The notes below the pieces were generated by a model. That model was not told the origin of the DNA, did no database searches, and worked only from the letters and a program-made list of their open reading frames with translations. The position numbers and the translations under genes are program-made. From CAZQGE01 sp964592815 (GTDB lineage Bacteria; Bacillota; Clostridia; Christensenellales; CAG-917): DNA of 7,326 bases. Each line of letters begins with the position of its first letter. The stretch's first letter is position 1. The DNA is taken from assembly GCA_964592815.1 (NCBI GenBank), contig CAZQGE010000060.1:1-7326 (forward strand). The letters are read 5' to 3'. Shown here one piece after another: positions 6,283 through 7,326 of this stretch.

Positions 6283-6663
6283 TTAGTTTTTATTACACTT
6301 CACGCATAATCCAGTAAAACATATTTCCGCTTCTTCAAACAGTTTGTTATTCTTACATTTTACGTCTGCCAAAAGAGCCTCTTCGTTCATTTCAACGTCT
6401 TCAACCGCGCCACATTTACGACAAAAGAAATGCGCGTGGATTCTTGTTGTTTTGTCAAAACGCGACGGAGCTGACGGAATGCTAATCTCACGAATTTTAG
6501 TTTCATTGACAAGACTTTGCAAAATCCTATACACAGTACCCAAACTTATTGACGGAAGCTCTTCCTTAGCTCTCAAATAAATTGTTTCTGCACTAGGGTG
6601 GTCGCAAGATTTCAACGCAATGCGTTCAACTGTTTCTTTTTGTATTGTATTTCTTGTTTGCAT
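6283..6663 (-). CDS. perR: PerR-like peroxide-sensing repressor (Fur family)
   Basis: Fur-family repressors bind DNA as metal-loaded dimers; PerR senses peroxide through oxidation of the histidines at its iron site. The residues match Bacillus PerR in identity and spacing: H22 (PerR His37), D70 (Asp85), H76 and H78 (His91, His93) and D89 (Asp104). Asp at the last position favours PerR over Fur, which has Glu there. The structural zinc site is complete with C81-x-x-C84 and C120-x-x-C123. The winged-helix reading region is about residues 23-65 (HPSAETIY, then LGTVYRILQSL). At 126 residues it is shorter than the 145 of Bacillus PerR, the loss being the first N-terminal helix; no in-frame upstream start is compatible with the promoter. 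The start has a modest TAGGT site. It precedes the rubrerythrin gene, a typical PerR target. Peroxide sensing is inferred from ligand conservation. Confidence 0.9.
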   Translation of the reverse strand: MQTRNTIQKETVERIALKSCDHPSAETIYLRAKEELPSISLGTVYRILQSLVNETKIREISIPSAPSRFDKTTRIHAHFFCRKCGAVEDVEMNEEALLADVKCKNNKLFEEAEICFTGLCVKCNKN

Positions 6664-6676
6664 AATTACCTACTAA

Positions 6677-6707
6677 TGATAATCATTTTTATTATCAATT
6701 AGATAAT
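6677..6707. promoter_or_regulatory. Fur/PerR-type operator of the perR-rubrerythrin operon
   Basis: TGATAAT (6677-6683) and ATTATCA (6691-6697) form a perfect inverted repeat with a seven-base spacer, and a third GATAAT copy lies at 6702-6707 over the -10 box. The GATAAT/ATTATC hexamer arrays are the usual shape of Fur-family boxes. The repeat would cover about +1 to +20 of the predicted transcript, a good place for repression. The likely ligand is the neighbouring PerR-like protein, giving autoregulation. Confidence 0.7.
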
Positions 6708-6731
6708 ACAATGAAAGAATTATTTTGTCAA
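6703..6731 (-). promoter_or_regulatory. Promoter of the perR-rubrerythrin operon
   Basis: On the minus strand a perfect TTGACA (6731-6726) is followed after 17 bases by TATTAT (6708-6703), a five-of-six -10 box. The start would be near 6696, inside the Fur/PerR-type repeat, giving a leader of about 33 bases before the perR ATG. Confidence 0.8.
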
Positions 6732-6737
6732 TGTTTT

Positions 6738-6755
6738 TTTCAAAAAATTTTGAAA
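6738..6755. repeat. AT-rich palindrome upstream of the perR promoter
   Basis: TTTCAAAA, two bases, TTTTGAAA is a perfect 8-2-8 inverted repeat just upstream of the perR -35 box. It may be an upstream promoter element or a second protein site, or simply a chance product of A/T-rich DNA. The rest of the intergenic stretch to the rplL terminator (6756-6846) is AT-rich and shows no gene. Confidence 0.35.
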
Positions 6756-6846
6756 CAAAAAATTTTAACATTTTGAGAAATACTTCTCTTAATAACTACC
6801 ATAATTTACGTCAAACTTTATGCAAAATAAAAATAAGGCATAAAAA

Positions 6847-6871
6847 AAGTCGGAACAAATAGTTCCGACTT
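6847..6871 (-). terminator. Intrinsic terminator after rplL
   Basis: On the minus strand AAGTCGGAAC pairs perfectly with GTTCCGACTT across a five-base loop, and the stem is followed at once by a run of T. This is a textbook rho-independent terminator, 22 bases past the rplL stop, ending the ribosomal stalk operon. Confidence 0.93.
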
Positions 6872-6893
6872 AGGATTTTGAAACAATCTAAAA

Positions 6894-7271
6894 TTATTTG
6901 AGTTCTGCAACTGCGCCAGCTGCTTTGAACTTTGCAACAAGTTCTTCTGCTGCTTCTTTGGGCAATGCTTCTTTAACTGTCTTTGGAGCTCCGTCAACAA
7001 CTGCTTTTGCATCAACAAGGCCAAGACCTGTTGCATCTTTAACAACTTTGATAACTTGAACTTTGTTTGCGCCAACTTCTTTCAAGACAACGTCAAATTC
7101 AGTCTTTTCTTCTTCTGCTGGAGCTGCATCTCCTGCTACTGCGCCACCTGCTGCTGCAACTGGTGCTGCTGCACTAACGCCAAATTCAGCTTCCAAGTCT
7201 TTTACGAATTGAGAAAGCTCAATAACTGTCATGCTTTTGATTTCTTCCATAAGTTTTTTGAGATCTGCCAT
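6894..7271 (-). CDS. rplL: 50S ribosomal protein L7/L12 (bL12)
   Basis: bL12 forms the mobile stalk dimers on L10 that recruit and activate the GTPases EF-Tu, EF-G, IF2 and RF3. The 125-residue length is normal (about 120-130). The N-terminal dimerisation helix region (about 1-30, including the stretch M-T-V-I-E-L-S) is followed by an Ala/Gly/Pro-rich hinge (34-52). The C-terminal factor-binding domain begins EKTEFDVVL and carries the conserved K-V-Q-V-I-K-V-V-K and G-L-G-L-V-D-A-K segments. The start has a GGAGA site about eight bases upstream. In the usual order L10 (rplJ) would precede it just beyond the window's right edge. A strong terminator follows directly, so rpoB is not co-transcribed downstream here. 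Confidence 0.98.
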   Translation of the reverse strand: MADLKKLMEEIKSMTVIELSQFVKDLEAEFGVSAAAPVAAAGGAVAGDAAPAEEEKTEFDVVLKEVGANKVQVIKVVKDATGLGLVDAKAVVDGAPKTVKEALPKEAAEELVAKFKAAGAVAELK

Positions 7272-7326
7272 TTTTATATTCTCCGTTAATTTTTATTTTT
7301 TTTGGGTTCTACCCAGATTATTTTGT
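7272..7326 (-). other. Leader upstream of rplL (right window edge)
   Basis: These 55 bases hold the rplL ribosome site and a small inverted repeat (TGGGT, three bases, ACCCA) that is followed by A rather than T on the minus strand, so it is not a terminator for an upstream gene. It could be a processing or regulatory hairpin between rplJ and rplL. No coding sequence can be assigned in it. Confidence 0.3.

Noticed and set aside
6262..6287. Inverted repeat ACTAAT/ATTAGT around the perR stop codon as a terminator
   Set aside because: The stem is six weak pairs with a 14-base loop, and rubrerythrin follows on the same strand with no promoter of its own; probably chance.
6738..6755. AT palindrome as an intrinsic terminator
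   Set aside because: No gene ends immediately upstream on either strand and the stem has only one G-C pair; a promoter-associated element or chance is likelier.
7318..7326. Possible end of rplJ (minus-strand TAA at 7320-7318)
   Set aside because: Only two codons would be visible, too few to support the frame, although rplJ is expected just beyond the edge.

Overview
The window looks like a chromosomal piece of a low-GC Gram-positive bacterium (Bacillota, most likely an uncultured anaerobic clostridial lineage). The grounds are its AT-rich base composition, AGGAGG-type ribosome binding sites, a PerR-type regulator next to a reverse rubrerythrin (an oxygen/peroxide defence pair typical of anaerobic Clostridia), a DUF1540-type cysteine-rich protein, and Firmicutes-style TrmN6/RsmI gene adjacency. 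No phage, insertion sequence, CRISPR array, tRNA or rRNA is visible.

Layout. Positions 1-3047 (minus strand) hold a tight three-gene unit read right to left. It contains a degenerate AraM-like protein (glycerol-1-phosphate dehydrogenase / iron-alcohol-dehydrogenase fold), a HAD-IIA (NagD/AraL-like) phosphatase and a sodium:solute symporter cut by the window edge. Gaps are 21 and 18 bases and each gene has its own Shine-Dalgarno. A small cysteine-rich DUF1540-like gene (3140-3457, minus) lies just upstream. From a divergent 95-base intergenic region, a plus-strand translation operon runs 3553-5516: rplI (ribosomal protein L9), a TrmN6-type tRNA methyltransferase and rsmI (16S rRNA methyltransferase). 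These are nearly overlapping and start from a clear promoter.

This operon converges with a minus-strand redox-stress unit, perR then reverse rubrerythrin (6663-5692). A perfect 16-bp hairpin lies between the two. The perR promoter carries a Fur/PerR-type inverted repeat over its predicted start site, suggesting autoregulation that also covers rubrerythrin. At the right end rplL (L7/L12, minus strand) is closed by a classical intrinsic terminator, so the ribosomal stalk operon ends here rather than continuing into rpoBC.

Most of the window is recognisable housekeeping. The most unusual element is the AraM-like protein. It keeps the nucleotide-binding glycine motif but has lost the aspartate and histidine metal ligands of its fold, while sitting beside a HAD phosphatase in a pairing reminiscent of araL-araM of Bacillus subtilis. 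It may be a pseudoenzyme or an enzyme with changed chemistry.
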